Shown piece after piece: positions 46,401 to 59,659 of a stretch of DNA of 64,000 bases. The position numbers and the translations under genes were made by a program. Source of the DNA: Acanthochlamys bracteata (lineage: Eukaryota > Streptophyta > Magnoliopsida > Pandanales > Velloziaceae); assembly GCA_019914995.1 (NCBI GenBank), contig CM034144.1:5611489-5675488 (forward strand), read 5' to 3'. Numbering within the stretch: position 1 is the first letter of the stretch; each line of letters opens with the position of its first letter. A model generated the notes under the pieces. The model ran no database searches. It was not told the origin of the DNA and saw nothing but the letters and a program-made list of their open reading frames with translations.

Positions 46401-46971
46401 TCCGCTTCTGGCCGAGCAAGTCTTATGCTGCTATTTTATAAGCTTTCAGATAAGTATAAGAAGTAGACAATTATTGTTAATTTGAGTTAAACTTACAAGA
46501 TACCAAGAAGAAAAACAAGTGCAACCAACAAGCTAACAATATTTTTTAGAATTTTCTGAAGATCTAGGAATTATTTGATATTTATAACTAAAGTACTTTT
46601 TGCAAAAAGATTTAATGGAGTTTTTAGCAAATGAATTTATTTTTTTAACTTAAAACATTATATATAGTATATAACTTACAAATTATTCATATTTTTTGAA
46701 TTTTTGTATAACAATTTTTAATTATTATTAAAAAATTAAATGTAAGTAGCTAGGATGGACTATGTAGATGAAATAAATACCTAAAAACTATAGTGATTAA
46801 CATAATACAGTCAAATAATATTGGGATTAGTAAGACCGGTTCGACTCCGGTCTAGTTATGTTAAACTATACAGCAATCTGGTTCTTTTTTTAGTGCCGTT
46901 TTTATTTTTATTTATTTATTTTTTTTGTTTGAGTAGAACTATAATTTTTTTTTTTGCACCGTAGAGATAAT

Positions 46972-47379
46972 TAGGGATGATAATTTGGATTCCTAGATCG
47001 GTTTTCCGATCGACCCATTTAATAATTAAAATTATTAAAATAAAAATAATAAATATTAATTTTTATAATAATATATAAAAATTATTAATTATGATATATT
47101 TAAAAAATATATAATTTTGACAAATTTTATAAATTAAATAAAAATTAGTTAAATTAAGATAATAAAATATATATATACAAATTAAATTCAAATTTTTTGC
47201 TATTATTTTCTAATTATTAAGTAATATATATTATATAAATAGTTAAACGAGTCAATTTCGGGTCAACTCGATCCGAATCTATTTAAAATTTCAGATCATT
47301 TTCGGATCGACTCGAATCTGACTTTTTCGGATCGATTTCGGATCGAATTTTTAGGTCGAATCGAAATTTGTCACCCCTA
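46972..47379. mobile_element. hAT-type non-autonomous element, 408 bp, clean 8-bp target duplication
   Basis: GAGATAAT at 46964-46971 is repeated exactly at 47380-47387. The ends TAGGGATGATAATTTGG and AAATTTGTCACCCCTA are inverted repeats of the TAGGGGTGGCAA type. The interior has repeated CGGATCGAxxCG motifs near the right end. No transposase is encoded. Confidence 0.85.
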
Positions 47380-48692
47380 GAGATAATAGGAGATATCTCT
47401 ATTACATATACTACAAAAAGATTTTATAGATCAGTCTGAAAAATTAAATATAATTTTAAACATGTCTAATTACTTTTTCACCTACTCAATTTTTATTTCT
47501 AAATTCGCTTCAGGATTAAGAATTTGATAGAAAATAACTAAAGCTATTTTTCACATGTTATAAGTTTGAAACCTTGAGTAGTTCATTTTTTTTCCAACCA
47601 ATATATGATGCATGGTCGCAAAAACCGCATTTAAATTTTGAAATGAGAAAACATTTAAAGTTGGAAATGTCAAATTAGATTTAAAAATAAAATATTTTTC
47701 CTTCAAAAATTGGCCAACTTACATTACACTATAATAAAAATATTCTTAGCTTAAAATATTTTAATCTATAACTACACTAAATACTGGCTAACTAGAAGCC
47801 AGCAAATAAAAGTTTTTCATGTTACCGATTAATAATTTATCTAGTCAGTAAATTAGATACTATATAAGCAAATATTTTTGAATCCGTAATCTAATTACCG
47901 ATGTGCAATTGTAGACATTTTGCGATTAGACTTATTTTAGTCGATAATCGTATTTGTTGACTAATTTTGAACCATTACGGAGTGTTTTTTTCTTGAAGGG
48001 ATAAAAGATTGATTTTGTTGTAGTGAATTTCAATGATCAACGTCAAGATACAAAATTTAGGCGTAAATGTGATTTTAAATTAACAATTACTAAGTTTAAA
48101 ATAAATACATGCTAAAACTCATTAGTTTTAATAATCTTAATAAGCTTATTTTTAAAGAATATTTTATCAACTTTAATCAGTATATTTTAATTATATTTAA
48201 GATATGTTATTTATATTTATTTGTATATGTAGACATATATTTGTAGTATTTTTTGAATCAATTTGTGTCGTAATCTTTTACAAACATTCTAAATCATGCA
48301 GTAAATTTGAATAAAAATCAGTTTAGAGTTTTGAGGATAATTCATCTAAAAAGTGCTGAAGTGTATTTTATTTTTTTTTATCCAAATATGATTAGAAAAA
48401 TAAATTTTGAAAAAAAGTGGACTACAAAAACAAACTTGAGTTGGCTTTGGCCTTTTCAATTAAATAACCATTCTATTAATCTTATTTATTTGTTCTTATA
48501 GGATATGCAAATATTAGATCTATCTATACTCTCCAAAATTTTCTACTCTGTGCTATAAAAATTACGGTTGTATTTTTGTAAGTCGATAGATTGCAAAAAA
48601 TCAATCAAGTTTGATTTAAATTAAACTTGATGGTTGCCGTCGGCGAGCTAACGATGACATGACCGCATATACGTTCGAACTACTTAAACTAA

Positions 48693-48979
48693 GGACGTGT
48701 TTTAAATACCGGTAACTAAATTTTATAAAAATAAAAGGTAAAATGTAGATTTTTTTGAAAAATGAAGTGAAAGTGAAGTTCAATATTTGTGTTTCAATAG
48801 ATTTTGAAAGTGTGTTGAAAATTAAAAAATATAATTCTTGTATAAATAAGAAAGTTAGAACTGGAATTCCGCACGTAGAAGTAGAGTTCTGAATTTTTTG
48901 TGTAATTGAAACATAAAAACTGTTCGGAACTCAAAATCTGGTGATAGAAAGTAAAATTACGGACATTTGAAACACGCCC
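48693..48979. mobile_element. Tourist-like MITE (second family), TAA target duplication
   Basis: TAA at 48690-48692 and 48980-48982 flanks GGACGTGTTTTAAAT and ACATTTGAAACACGCCC, good inverted ends. The interior differs from the AT-rich family (AGAACTGGAATTCCG, TCGGAACTCAAAATC). Confidence 0.78.
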
Positions 48980-49140
48980 TAAGTAGCTTTTATAAAAAAA
49001 ATTATATTTAATTGCTTTTGAAAATAAATTTAATTTTTTAGATAAAATAAAATAATATAAATAGATTTTATGATATATAATTTATTTATATTTTTTAAAA
49101 TACTATAAAAATATTTTAAAATAAAATAAAAATCGCGCTA

Positions 49141-49560
49141 ATGCAAAAGAGATTGGGTTTGTATGTTGTTCGAATGTGTTATCGGCATTCAAGATTGCAG
49201 CAGCCAATTATGTTAGATCTGTCTACAGGAATAGTCGTTCATGCCATCGATCGGAAGCTTCGGCATAGCAATAGCTTGCTATCCTTGACCGCAATCATCG
49301 CCGGCAATGGTAGTGCCCGCCGCTGCCATCATGATTATGTCTTCAGCCATGTGGATTCCAACTACTGGTGGTTAATTATTCTCTAGATGTACACTTCCAG
49401 TCTCTCTTCTCCGGCACAGGCAAAACTCTAATACGCGTACGGCCATCATGAGATCAACTGCAAGGTCTTCGGGGAGATAAAATCATCCGGTAACCGTTTG
49501 TTGTTTGCAAGTTCACCTGCTTTTGTACAAAGATCATATGAATTCTACTATTCGGTATTC
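49141..49560 (+). pseudogene. Small gene or gene fragment, unrecognised
   Basis: A balanced-composition island in very AT-rich DNA. An open frame at 49141-49386 (81 codons) contains PIMLDLSTGIVVHAIDRKL and a His/Arg-rich AGNGSARRCHHD. Beyond its stop another frame reads protein-like (HEINCKVFGEIKSSGNRLL, about 49440-49500), as would be expected of a decayed gene. I cannot name it. It may also be a degraded relative of the short genes near 8-15 kb, with which it shares only a 12-bp motif. Confidence 0.3.
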
Positions 49561-50761
49561 TGTAGATTATTCTAACTTGCTATTGTGTTGTGTTGTCTCG
49601 GAATCTTTTGAACAGCAAACAGGTTTAATTAAAGAGTGTTATAGGAAGTTCTTACAGAATAGTATTAGATAAAACATAACAAAGTTATGAACTCAGGACG
49701 GGCCGTCCGAAAATAGTTTTAAAAATAGAATTTTATATTGATATAAATAATTATTAATATAATTTTATATAATTAAATTATTAAATTTTAAAAAATAATA
49801 TATCAAAAATAATTAAAAGTTTTATAATATATTAATTACTATATATTTAGAAATATTTTAGTTATTATATTTTTATATAAAAATAAGTATAAGTTTAGTC
49901 AAATATTTTATTCAGCTTTCGGTATTAAAAAGTACGATATAGTAAAAATTTATCTAACTATTTTTCAGTATAAAGTTTTTTTTATAGCAAAAATTTTACA
50001 ATCGTTATAGTATTCTAAAGTAATTTTATTTCAAAAATATAAAAATTTTATCAGGTTCAAACAGGACCTTTATCTTTAGCATTGTTTATGAAGATGCTTC
50101 TTCGTCTCAATTTTTAACCCTTCATTTCTCAAGAAATATTATATCATATTTTAAATTTTATTTAAAATATTTCTATAAACTTTTGTTAGTTTTTTGAGAT
50201 AAAAAATATAATTATGTTTCAAGAAACTTAGAAATAGGTATTTTTTTAAAGACCTGTTAGAGCACAAACTTATGGCCGAGTTACGAAAGTCTAATGGGCT
50301 TCATGCTCTTTGTTTGGGCCCACAAGAAAAGTGTGCATACTTCTTAAAAAAAAGAAAAAACAATTTAATTCTACAGCGTCTTTAGCAAAAATATTATTCG
50401 AAAATATAATAAAATTCAATCATTAGCTATCCCATATGTTGGATCGTTTGACGATACTTATTAATAACTTTTTATTTTATAATTTTTACAATATTTTATA
50501 TATTTTAAATTCTAAAATATAAAAACTTCAATATTATTTTAATTTTATTATTACTTTCTAAAAAAATATAATTCATCTTTCAGAAAAAATAAAAAATATT
50601 CTTTAAAAAATTATTGTAGTAATACTCCTATATATTCATAATTTATATTCCCTCCACTACTTTTGATTCATGATTGACATTTTGTTTTCTTTATATAACG
50701 AAAACACAAATATATGATGTAGCATCTCACATGTTGCAACATGTTATATGGTACATGCTTA

Positions 50762-50982
50762 GGGCTTGTTTCATACCGCTTCCATTTTATTTTCTTTAAA
50801 CTTATTTTTAATAAAAAATAATTTAAAAAATTAAAATAAATTAATTTTATTAAAAATTATTTTTTAAAATTTACTTTAATATAAAATAATTATAAAATAT
50901 TATTTTTAAAATATTTTAATTTTAAATTTTATTTTTTAAGTTCACTTTAAAAAAATAAATTTATCCCATAATAAACACACCC
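50762..50982. mobile_element. Tourist-like MITE with TTA target duplication
   Basis: TTA at 50759-50761 and 50983-50985 flanks GGGCTTGTTTCATACC and CATAATAAACACACCC. Same group as 29378-29607. Confidence 0.75.
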
Positions 50983-52022
50983 TTACTAATCCTTTTTTTT
51001 TTTCCCGACATATCTTTCAGATAGCTCCGAACTAAGTTTCATACATAACGAATTTCTGAAAAAATATTTTATTTTATTGATAATTTATTTGTTTCTAGCA
51101 AAAATATTTGATAAATTTACTTTAAACAATTTGTTTTGAAATTTTAATTTAAGTTTACGACGTTTAAAGAAAGCAGAAAAAGAAAAGCCTAAAGTTTTGG
51201 ACTTATTTATCTATAAATTAAACTCATTTTTTTAAAATTTATTTTAAACTAAATTAAATATAAATTCTAAATAAATTTTTCATCAAAAATTTACTTTTCA
51301 AATTTAATTTTAAAACTAAAATTTTTTTCAAATTATATTTAAAATAAAAAAATATAATAATCACTTGTTTACTAAATTTTATTTTTATAAACTTATTACA
51401 AAAATAAATTTAACATCAAGATAGACATATGCGGAAAGTTTGTTAAAAAGATACGATAGAGTCGCTCTATTTTTTTATTTTTTGAACTATTTTAAAGTAT
51501 TTTTGAAAAATATTTTTTAAAATAAAAATAATTTAATTTAATTTTGATAAATTATTTAAAAACATAGAAATAAGTAAGTAAATTTTTTATCATTTTTAAA
51601 TTTTTACATAAATTTTATAATTATAAAAAGTTATCACAAAATGTAAACTAAAAAATTAAAAAATGAATTTTTCTGAAACGCTAATGAATCATCATTTTGC
51701 ATTATTGTTCTTAGATTATTCTTTTAGCTTCGACATACCCCTCAAAATGGTGTCCTTTTCGCTAGAAATTGACCCCACATTCCACAACTTTCTATTCCAA
51801 ATTTCCAACGACACTGTTTTTGCTTACCTAATATTTTAATGATGTTTTTGAATCAGTTGGAACTTGGAAGTAAATGAAATTAACTTTGATGAAATTAAAT
51901 TAATGTATAAACAGTAAATTTGAATAAAATTTGATAAAAAACTTTTGTAATTAAACAGTAAAGTGTAAATTGTTCAAAACTTATAGATTTCTATATCATA
52001 GTCTCCAATATATATATATTTA

Positions 52023-52229
52023 AGGATGTTTAGAAATATTTATTAAAAAAAATTTTAAAATAAATATATCTTTGAAATTTTTTAAAAATATGATTTTTTT
52101 ATTTTAAAATAATAAAAATAATTAATACAAAAATTTTATGATGTAGAATTTTTTGTACTTCTAAAATATTTTAAAAACTTTACAAAAAATATAAAATAAA
52201 AAAGTTTATAAGCTTTTTTAAATATCCAC
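52023..52229. mobile_element. Tourist-like MITE with TTA target duplication
   Basis: TTA at 52020-52022 and 52230-52232 flanks AGGATGTTTAGAAATA and TTTTTTAAATATCCAC. Confidence 0.65.
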
Positions 52230-52267
52230 TTAATATGTGTTATTCACACTTCAAAACTGATAATATG

Positions 52268-52503
52268 GCTATTTGATTGAGCTTATTAACTTAATTATTT
52301 AAATTTTTAATTTTATATTTTTTAATATATATTTTATAAATACGTAAAAAATTTAAAATTTTACATAATAAGAACTTTTTATTGTAAATTTTTATTTTTT
52401 TTAGAGATAAAAAAATTTATTTTAAAAGAAATATTTTAAAACTTTTAATAAATTTAAAATTTTTATTTCAAAAAATTTTATTTTAAAAATATTTCTAAAC
52501 TTT
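52268..52503. mobile_element. MITE copy (AT-rich family)
   Basis: Left end GGCTATTTGATTGAGCTTAT and right end AAATATTTCTAAACTTTCG, with the typical interior. Confidence 0.45.
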
Positions 52504-53084
52504 CGAAGAAAGTAGCTTATCCTTACCATCATACGATAATGGTGGAACGGACCTAAAGGCAAATAATTAATTTTAGGGATTATGTTGCCATGCATTTTGA
52601 GTGTTTTATTTTCTTTAAACTTTTTATATTTAAAAATTTTCTCTTTAATATTATAGATACTTTTAAATTTTTAAATATATACATAATTTTAGTCATAAAT
52701 TTTTGTTTAATATAATTTTATATATTTTGAACGAACAACAATATTTTCAAAAACTTTACTAAAACTTATTTATTAAAAATATTTTATTAAATAATTTTTA
52801 TTTTATTTTATTTTTTTTGAAAAGGTAACCCAATCAAATACATCTTTGAGGACAAGAAAGATTACAGCTGTCACAAGTTCAAGTAAAACCAAAAAGTTTG
52901 TAAAATTTGATATTTGTTAAATTTATCTCTCTCTCAATATGAAAATTAAAAAAAGAAGAAGAAGCATCAGCGCTGTGTTAATTCCAATGCTTTTTGGTCC
53001 GTTTCTTAAACGAAAACGTCAAGTGTGCCTATTCAGAAATTATTGATGATTGTTGACCAAATTACTAAAATAATAAAAATTGTC

Positions 53085-53091
53085 TATAAAT
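53085..53091 (+). promoter_or_regulatory. TATA box of the ARF-GAP gene
   Basis: TATAAAT is followed by a GACGACGACGAGGACG leader (53139-53156) and a likely leader intron starting after CAGGAAAAAG (near 53176). Confidence 0.5.
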
Positions 53092-53788
53092 GTAATTATT
53101 ATGTTTTTACAATCAAACAGTTGAATTAATCCTTTCGGCGACGACGACGAGGACGAAGGACATTTCAGGAAAAAGGTGGGATATTGGTGTGCGTCTCTAT
53201 CTCTATAATCTTTAATTTGAATTCAGTTTCGCTGCTTTGATTTTTCCTCTCTCCAGGTTTGATTCTGTTTGCACTCACGATCATTAATCTATTAATTGTT
53301 GTTAATTAGATTGGTTTCTGGAAAAAAAGAAAATTGATGAATTAGATTGGTTTTAGTAGAAAAAAAATAAAATCATAGCTAGATTGTTATCTTTATTTAG
53401 TAATCATTCATGTTCAATTTCAAAATGTTGGTATGGAGCTCATAGTAACGAAGATTTCTGTTTTATTTTAACCAGAGACTGCGATGTCAGAAATTATATT
53501 TTAATTCATGTTATGATTTTAGGTTTAATTCTCTAATGAAATTTGTTTGGTCGTTGTTTCAGATATGAATTGGTTTGGAGTAATAACTAACCTTTTTTTG
53601 TAATGTTTAATCTAGCTTAGCACCTTCAAGTAAGAGTACAAGCCAAAAATATATTGCTATAGTTGTTACTCTGGTATTGTAGCACTGTAGGTTTTATTAT
53701 GTATTATCTTTAATTTGATCTTTACTTTATACTGTAATGTGACTTTAGGTCTATCAGTTTTGAATGTTCAAGTTATCTAAGCGAAAGG

Positions 53789-56700
53789 ATGAGTAGGCGC
53801 TTCTACGAATATGATGTGCCTTCCAAAGGTATACAATCTAGAATATCTTTCTCAGGTCCCATTGACACTAAATATACTGCTAAATACATTATGTACAGTT
53901 GATTTGTTTAATTTGATTTTACTCGTAAATGGTTTTGATAATGCGCAGATTTCCTAAAAACAAAGTGAAAACTAAATTCGTTTCGTACCTTTAACTGAGT
54001 TTGACCTCAGCTTGATTTACTGCTAAAATCAATCTCCTTGTTTGTGTAAGGTACCTATGAATTTGATTTTTTTAGATTTACAGGGAAAAACATCTCTGCA
54101 TTATGCGTCCTTTAAGCAGAGTAAATGGCCTACCCTTATCTCTTAATCATTTTTTCTTTCTTTAGTTTAATGACCCTTATTCATTGCTGAACTTAGCTTT
54201 AAGTAAATAATGTTTACTATTTAGATGATTTCCTACATTGATGCGCAAAGTGACATTTTATAATAGGGATTTTCAAGTGACGCCGGTGTTGTAAGAACAA
54301 ATGTTTGATGAGAGAGTATTGGCCCAAACAACAAGCTCATTATACCTTTCTTCTAACTATTTTCAATTATCCGGGTGCTGGTTTGGAGATCCAATTGCTG
54401 GGTTGCTTAAATCTGTGTCTGATGGAACTGGCAATTGATTGTTTCACCATGCAGAATAAAAGTTACAAGATGTAGAAATTGTAATATATACTAGTTCGTG
54501 CACATATATGATGGATTTTCAGGTCATGTATAAGCCTTTTGTTGTTAGAGTGTCACTTTGTTTGAGATCAAATGAGTTGCTTCAACAAATATATCACATT
54601 TGTTTGGAACATATACTATTTTATTCTTGAGCATGTACTTAGAATTACTTGGTTTGAAGCTCATAATCTAGTTTTGCTCATTTCTCAAGCAGGTAATCAC
54701 CCAAGAAGACTTAAAGAACTGTTGAACAAACCTGACAATAGGGTCTGTGCAGACTGTGGGGCTCCGGATCCTAAATGGGCGTAAGTTCCTCGGCATGTAG
54801 TAATCTCTTAGTTTTTACATGTTAGCATTAGTTTTCATGAAAGTTTTATGAGCTGCTATTAATTGTATTCTGGATTTGGTCAATTTTCTAAACGATCTCT
54901 GATACTACTATCATATAATATTTGTGGTACTTTTAGACTTGACAAGGTCCTGGGCCACCAGTGTAGCAAGTTGAGACTGAAATTTGACGTTTTGTCTTTA
55001 CAGGTCATCTAATATTGGCGTGTTTATATGTTTGAAATGCTGCGGAGTGCACAGAAAACTTGGACCACATATCTCGAAGGTAGAGATACTGTTAACCTAC
55101 CCAAATTTGTCACAGTGTAACTTGATTTAGTTTTGATTGTTTCTTGCGTAGAAAGAGTCATTCTGATTATTTCTGGTAATTAGTAGCAGTAGCTTCTTTC
55201 TTTTTGACAATGCAATACTTCTGGATTAGGTGATGCAAACACTTGTTTGCTTGCTATCCATCTGCTGTGAATTGAATACATTAATCCCAATCATATAGAA
55301 GAATGATGACTTAAAATTTTCATTTTTATTTTGTGTCTGATTACTATTCTACTTGAGTTATATCAATCTTGCTGGTGGTTAAGGTCAATAAGTCCGTAGG
55401 CATTCAAGATATAAACTTATTTCTTAAGTTTCATTATATTTTCATCTAGCTACTCTTCTTACCAGGTCATGTCTGTGACATTAGATGAATGGTCTGACGA
55501 GGACGTCAATGCCATGATTGAGGTTGGTGGAAACTCATCTGCAAATTCAATATATGAGGCTTACATTCCAAGTGGAGTGCAAAAGCCCAATCCAGATTCT
55601 AGCAACGAAGAACGCACAAAGTTTATAAGGTAAACTCCCTTCGTCAAATTGCAAAAGATAGCTAATGACTTCTTACTCATGAAAATCTTTTTCTATCTTC
55701 TTATAGATCAAAGTACGAACTCCAAGATTTTCTGAAGCCAAGCTTGCGAATCATCTCGTCAAAATGTTCTTTTAATTCCTATAGCTCTGGAAGAGATGTG
55801 GGTGGTGATTTTAACTCAGAGAGTTCTAGGAAGGGGGTAATTTTATGTTCTTCAGCTCTATTCTTCATAAATACTTCTATATAAGATTTCTATTGTCCAA
55901 TTATTTGGATGTTACTCTGCTGACTAATTTGTTTTTAATCCAATTCCAGCTGATGTGTCTTGACTTTTGAGTTTATGGTGGTAAATGTAGGGAGCCATGT
56001 TGGACTTCATAGGTTTATTGAAGGTCAAAGTAAAAAGAGGCATAGATCTAGCTGTTAGAGACATGCTGACAAGTGATCCTTATGTTGTTTTGACTCTTGG
56101 GCAGCAGGTTAGTTTTCAAATCACTTCATCACTCTCTTGATAGCATTCTGTGTACCGGTGGTTGTACCTTACACTTCACCTCTCTTCCGAGATTTTTTGA
56201 GCAGAAGGTCCAAACTTCAGTTATAAAAAGTAATCTAAATCCAGTTTGGAATGAGGATCTCCAGCTTGCAGTTCCTCAATGCTTTGGAGCCCTAAAGCTG
56301 GTGAGTTGGAATTAACCAATAAGCTTCCTCGTAGTTTAGATTATTACATTTGTGTCTATTTCTTTGTAGTAGATATCAATTTTTTTCCTGTTCTAGCTGG
56401 TATTCTATTTTCTTCATTTCATAAAATCTAGAACTGATGAAGATTGACAATTAGTTTCTTAATACTTAATAGTGTGTTACATAGGAAGTATATGATTTGA
56501 TCACTGTAGGCTGGTGATAACAAGGATGGTTTCATCTTGTCAATAGGTTTCATTTTTACCAAAATCAGCATTCGTATGATATAAGTGAAATAGTGATGTC
56601 ACAGGCCATAGTTTTGCAATCCTACAACAATACTTGTTCATATTCTTTTTGGGAATGAGAACTGAAGCCTTTTCCTAATCTGCAGCATGGTGTTTAATAA

Positions 56701-57343
56701 GGCTAGTCCACCTTTTCATATGCACTTTCCTTCGCTTGAGGGCAAAACAATAACTTTTGGGGAAAATACAGTCTCCTGAGAGCACCTATTCCACCGATAC
56801 TAATAAGCAATGAAACCAATGACATAAATAAACTATGTTAGCATTTACATTTGCTCAATATTGAAAATCTGAAATCTAAAAATTTTGTGCATCTAACAAT
56901 GTTGTTATAGAAACATTCTTAGTGCACACTGCATGATCTTTTATGGATGAATACTTTGCAGTATCATTTAGGCACCGTAAAGTAGATAAGAGTTAATTTG
57001 TTTTTATGTAAAATCCCATCACTTTTTGGTGATAGCGATTGTTCTTTTCTTTCTGCTGCAGCAAGTTTATGACCAGGACTTGTTCTCTGCTGATGACATA
57101 ATGGGTGAAGCTGAGATCGACTTACAACCAATGATCACAGCTGCAACGGCTTACGGTGATCCCAAATTATTTAGTAATATGCAGATTGGGAAATGGTTAA
57201 AGTCAAACGATAATGCACTTATCAGCGACAGTATTATTAATATCGTGGATGGAAAGGCCAAGCAAGAGGTCGCTTTGAAGCTGCAGAATGTTGAATCTGG
57301 CGAGATAGAATTAGAAATGGAATGGAACCCATTGGAGCAATAG
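53789..57343 (+). CDS. ARF-GAP with C2 domain (AGD12/ZAC-type), 8 coding exons, 330 aa
   Basis: A GTPase-activating protein for ARF small G proteins in vesicle traffic; its C2 domain binds phospholipids in a calcium-dependent way, as shown for Arabidopsis ZAC/AGD12. Exons: 53789-53828, 54693-54780, 55004-55079, 55466-55629, 55707-55836, 55991-56107, 56205-56300, 57062-57343. All junctions are GT-AG and phases join (993 bp). The short first exon encodes [13 protein letters not shown]. The ARF-GAP domain follows: [19 protein letters not shown], zinc finger C-x2-C-x16-C-x2-C, and the arginine finger in GVHRKLG. A linker leads to a C2 domain ([61 protein letters not shown]), and the tail ends [11 protein letters not shown]. 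Key residues are present and length matches the family (about 337). Confidence 0.93.
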
Positions 57344-58257
57344 ACCTTTTTAATATATATTGTTTCCAAATTTGAGAGCTGCCTTTATTGTTTTCTTCCA
57401 ATTCTTTTCTATTTATTGTAAATCTTGTTTAGGTGTGTATTATTGTTTTTGTAATACATCCACTTTCTTGAAAAAAAAATGTATGATATTATTGTGACCC
57501 TCATTGATGACCTAGTAGATGTAATGTAGAACTCTATTCAGTGTCCTTAATTTTCATCAAATTCTTCATCAAATTCAAACTTGAAACCATCATCAGTAAG
57601 TAATCGTAACATGCCTTCCATCCTCGGACAGCTTCACATTTCTGCCACCAGATCTTATTATATAATTATTTTAGTTATTTTTACGTATATAAAATTTTAT
57701 TATTAATTATTTTGGCTATACTTTTAATTAAAAAATAAAAAATATGTTTTGAAAAATATAAAAAAAAATTTCGAAAGTACTCTTACCGTCCCTAAGAAGC
57801 TGATGAATTCTGTGTTTTCTCCGAAATCAAAATACCTTCCAAAGTTTCTGCTTTTTGGGCAACAGGAAGTTAATGTGTGTTTTATGATTTTTCTTTTGTT
57901 TTTTGAGTAAAGAAAATATATGAAAGTTTTGGGCAGCATTGAAGTTATTGTTCTTCTCCAAACCATACTTTTTTTTTTTAATTCACTCTCTTTAGTAAAC
58001 TAAATACGTAATAATAATATTATATATCTTATCAAATATCCACTCAGGGTTTTCATAAGGTACCATAATGCTCTTTGAATAGACTGTAACTTTTTGCACT
58101 AAAAAATAATTTGTTTATTTTTTTATAATACTTTAATTTTTATAACTTATTTATCAAAAGTTTATTTTTTTAAAAAAATTACTTTAACAAACACTTCCTA
58201 CATTGAAAAGTATAGTATTATTGGTGGATATGTAATGTCTTAATATAAACCAAGCCG

Positions 58258-58455
58258 TTTCGCAAAGCTTTCTTGAGAAATTAATTTTTAATTTTTTAAT
58301 TTATATTTTTTAATTTGATTTTTATAAATATATAATAAATTTATTTAAAAATTTAAAAATATAAAAAAATTTTATGTGTCGAGATTTTTTATTATATATT
58401 TTTATTATTTTTTTAAATTAAAAAAATAAAACCCATTTGTTAAATAAAATAAAAT
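58258..58455. mobile_element. MITE copy (AT-rich family), right end worn
   Basis: Left end GCCGTTTCGCAAAGCTTTC, interior with TATTTTTATTATTTTTTTAA. The right end is not found. Confidence 0.45.
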
Positions 58456-58904
58456 ATAAGTGGAAGATATTCAGTATCTAACTTACGTACCTAGAATATT
58501 TCTGCTTTTTATATAAAAGAAAAACATGAAACTATTCTTGCTTTCTGTTTTGCTCTTTAAGAATCTACTAGGTATCATTTTAGGTGTTTGGTTATAAAGT
58601 GAAAGCGCAATTCATTCACTCACTATCATATCAGGGTGGTGTCGATGTGTAAAGAACGAATTGCTGACTTCTTCCACGTTGTTTACTTGCCCTACACATC
58701 ACTTGCCGAAAGAAAACAATCCGAATAAATGGCATATTATGTAAATTATTTCACATTTAGGATTAATTATCTATGTGCAGATTTTGCTTGATCCAGCTCC
58801 TAGAATTGCTTTTACAAATCAATCCCTAAATAGCACAATATTCTTTAACAGTTAAAAACTCTTATGCAAAATTGTGAGTTTTGTTAGTTGTCTATTGGGA
58901 TTAC

Positions 58905-59152
58905 GTTTCCCAAACGTTCTTTTTCAGTTTTTCCAGTTCACATTTTTTAATATATATTTTATAAGTATTAAAAATTTATTTAAAATTTTAGAAAATGTAA
59001 AAAAATTTTACGTAGTGAGATCTTTTTATTGCATATTTTTATTATTTTTTTAATCAAAAAAATAAAATTTGTTTTTTCAAAATGGATAAAAATATCCTCT
59101 ATTTTAAAAAAAGCTTTATTTCATAAGCAATCCTAAATGCTCACTTATAGCT
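58905..59152. mobile_element. MITE copy (AT-rich family)
   Basis: Interior AGTGAGATCTTTTTATTGCA and right end TTTCATAAGCAATCCTAAATGC match the copies at 6509 and 33679. TTA stands at the right border; the left end is atypical. Confidence 0.5.
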
Positions 59153-59659
59153 TTCTAGTTCCGTAACGGAAGTTCTATATTTTACATGCCATTATCGTCA
59201 AATGGTTCGTTAGTTGTCTACTATAATTAGTAAGATTTTGATATATAAGTGTTACTAAATAAATAGAGAGAAATGATACTAATTTGAAAAACTAGTTCAT
59301 CAAAAAATGAAATAGAATTAAAACATATCCTAAGGATTTACATTAATTTTTCAGTCTTTATTGTCTACTTTAAAAATAATTCTTATATTATGTATAGAAA
59401 ATTTATGCTGTTATCTTTTATTTGAAGTGCAAATATATAAATCCATTAGACATTTTCATAAAAGTTTAAAATTTTTTAGTACTATTTAACAGTGAAACAA
59501 ATAAATTTGAGTAAAATTTTAATCTTTTTTATCTTTAAAAATTCTTAATACATGTTTGCGTTATTCAAATATTATAATTTTATGTAATTAAAATTTACAT
59601 TATCATGATAGTACAACACTGATAGTTTAATTACTTATATGTGTAGAATTGGATAACTG

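Larger units (their letters stand above)
45320..49130. other. MITE-rich intergenic DNA upstream of the KH gene
   Basis: No gene was recognised. Elements lie at 45420-45605, 46180-46400, 46972-47379 (hAT) and 48693-48979 (Tourist). Confidence 0.5.
49600..53080. other. Very AT-rich intergenic DNA with MITEs
   Basis: No gene was recognised. MITE copies are at 50762-50982, 52023-52229 and 52268-52503, plus diffuse ones near 50450-50640. A TTTGGGCCCACAAG stretch (about 50320) resembles a site II motif but no gene is near. Confidence 0.5.
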
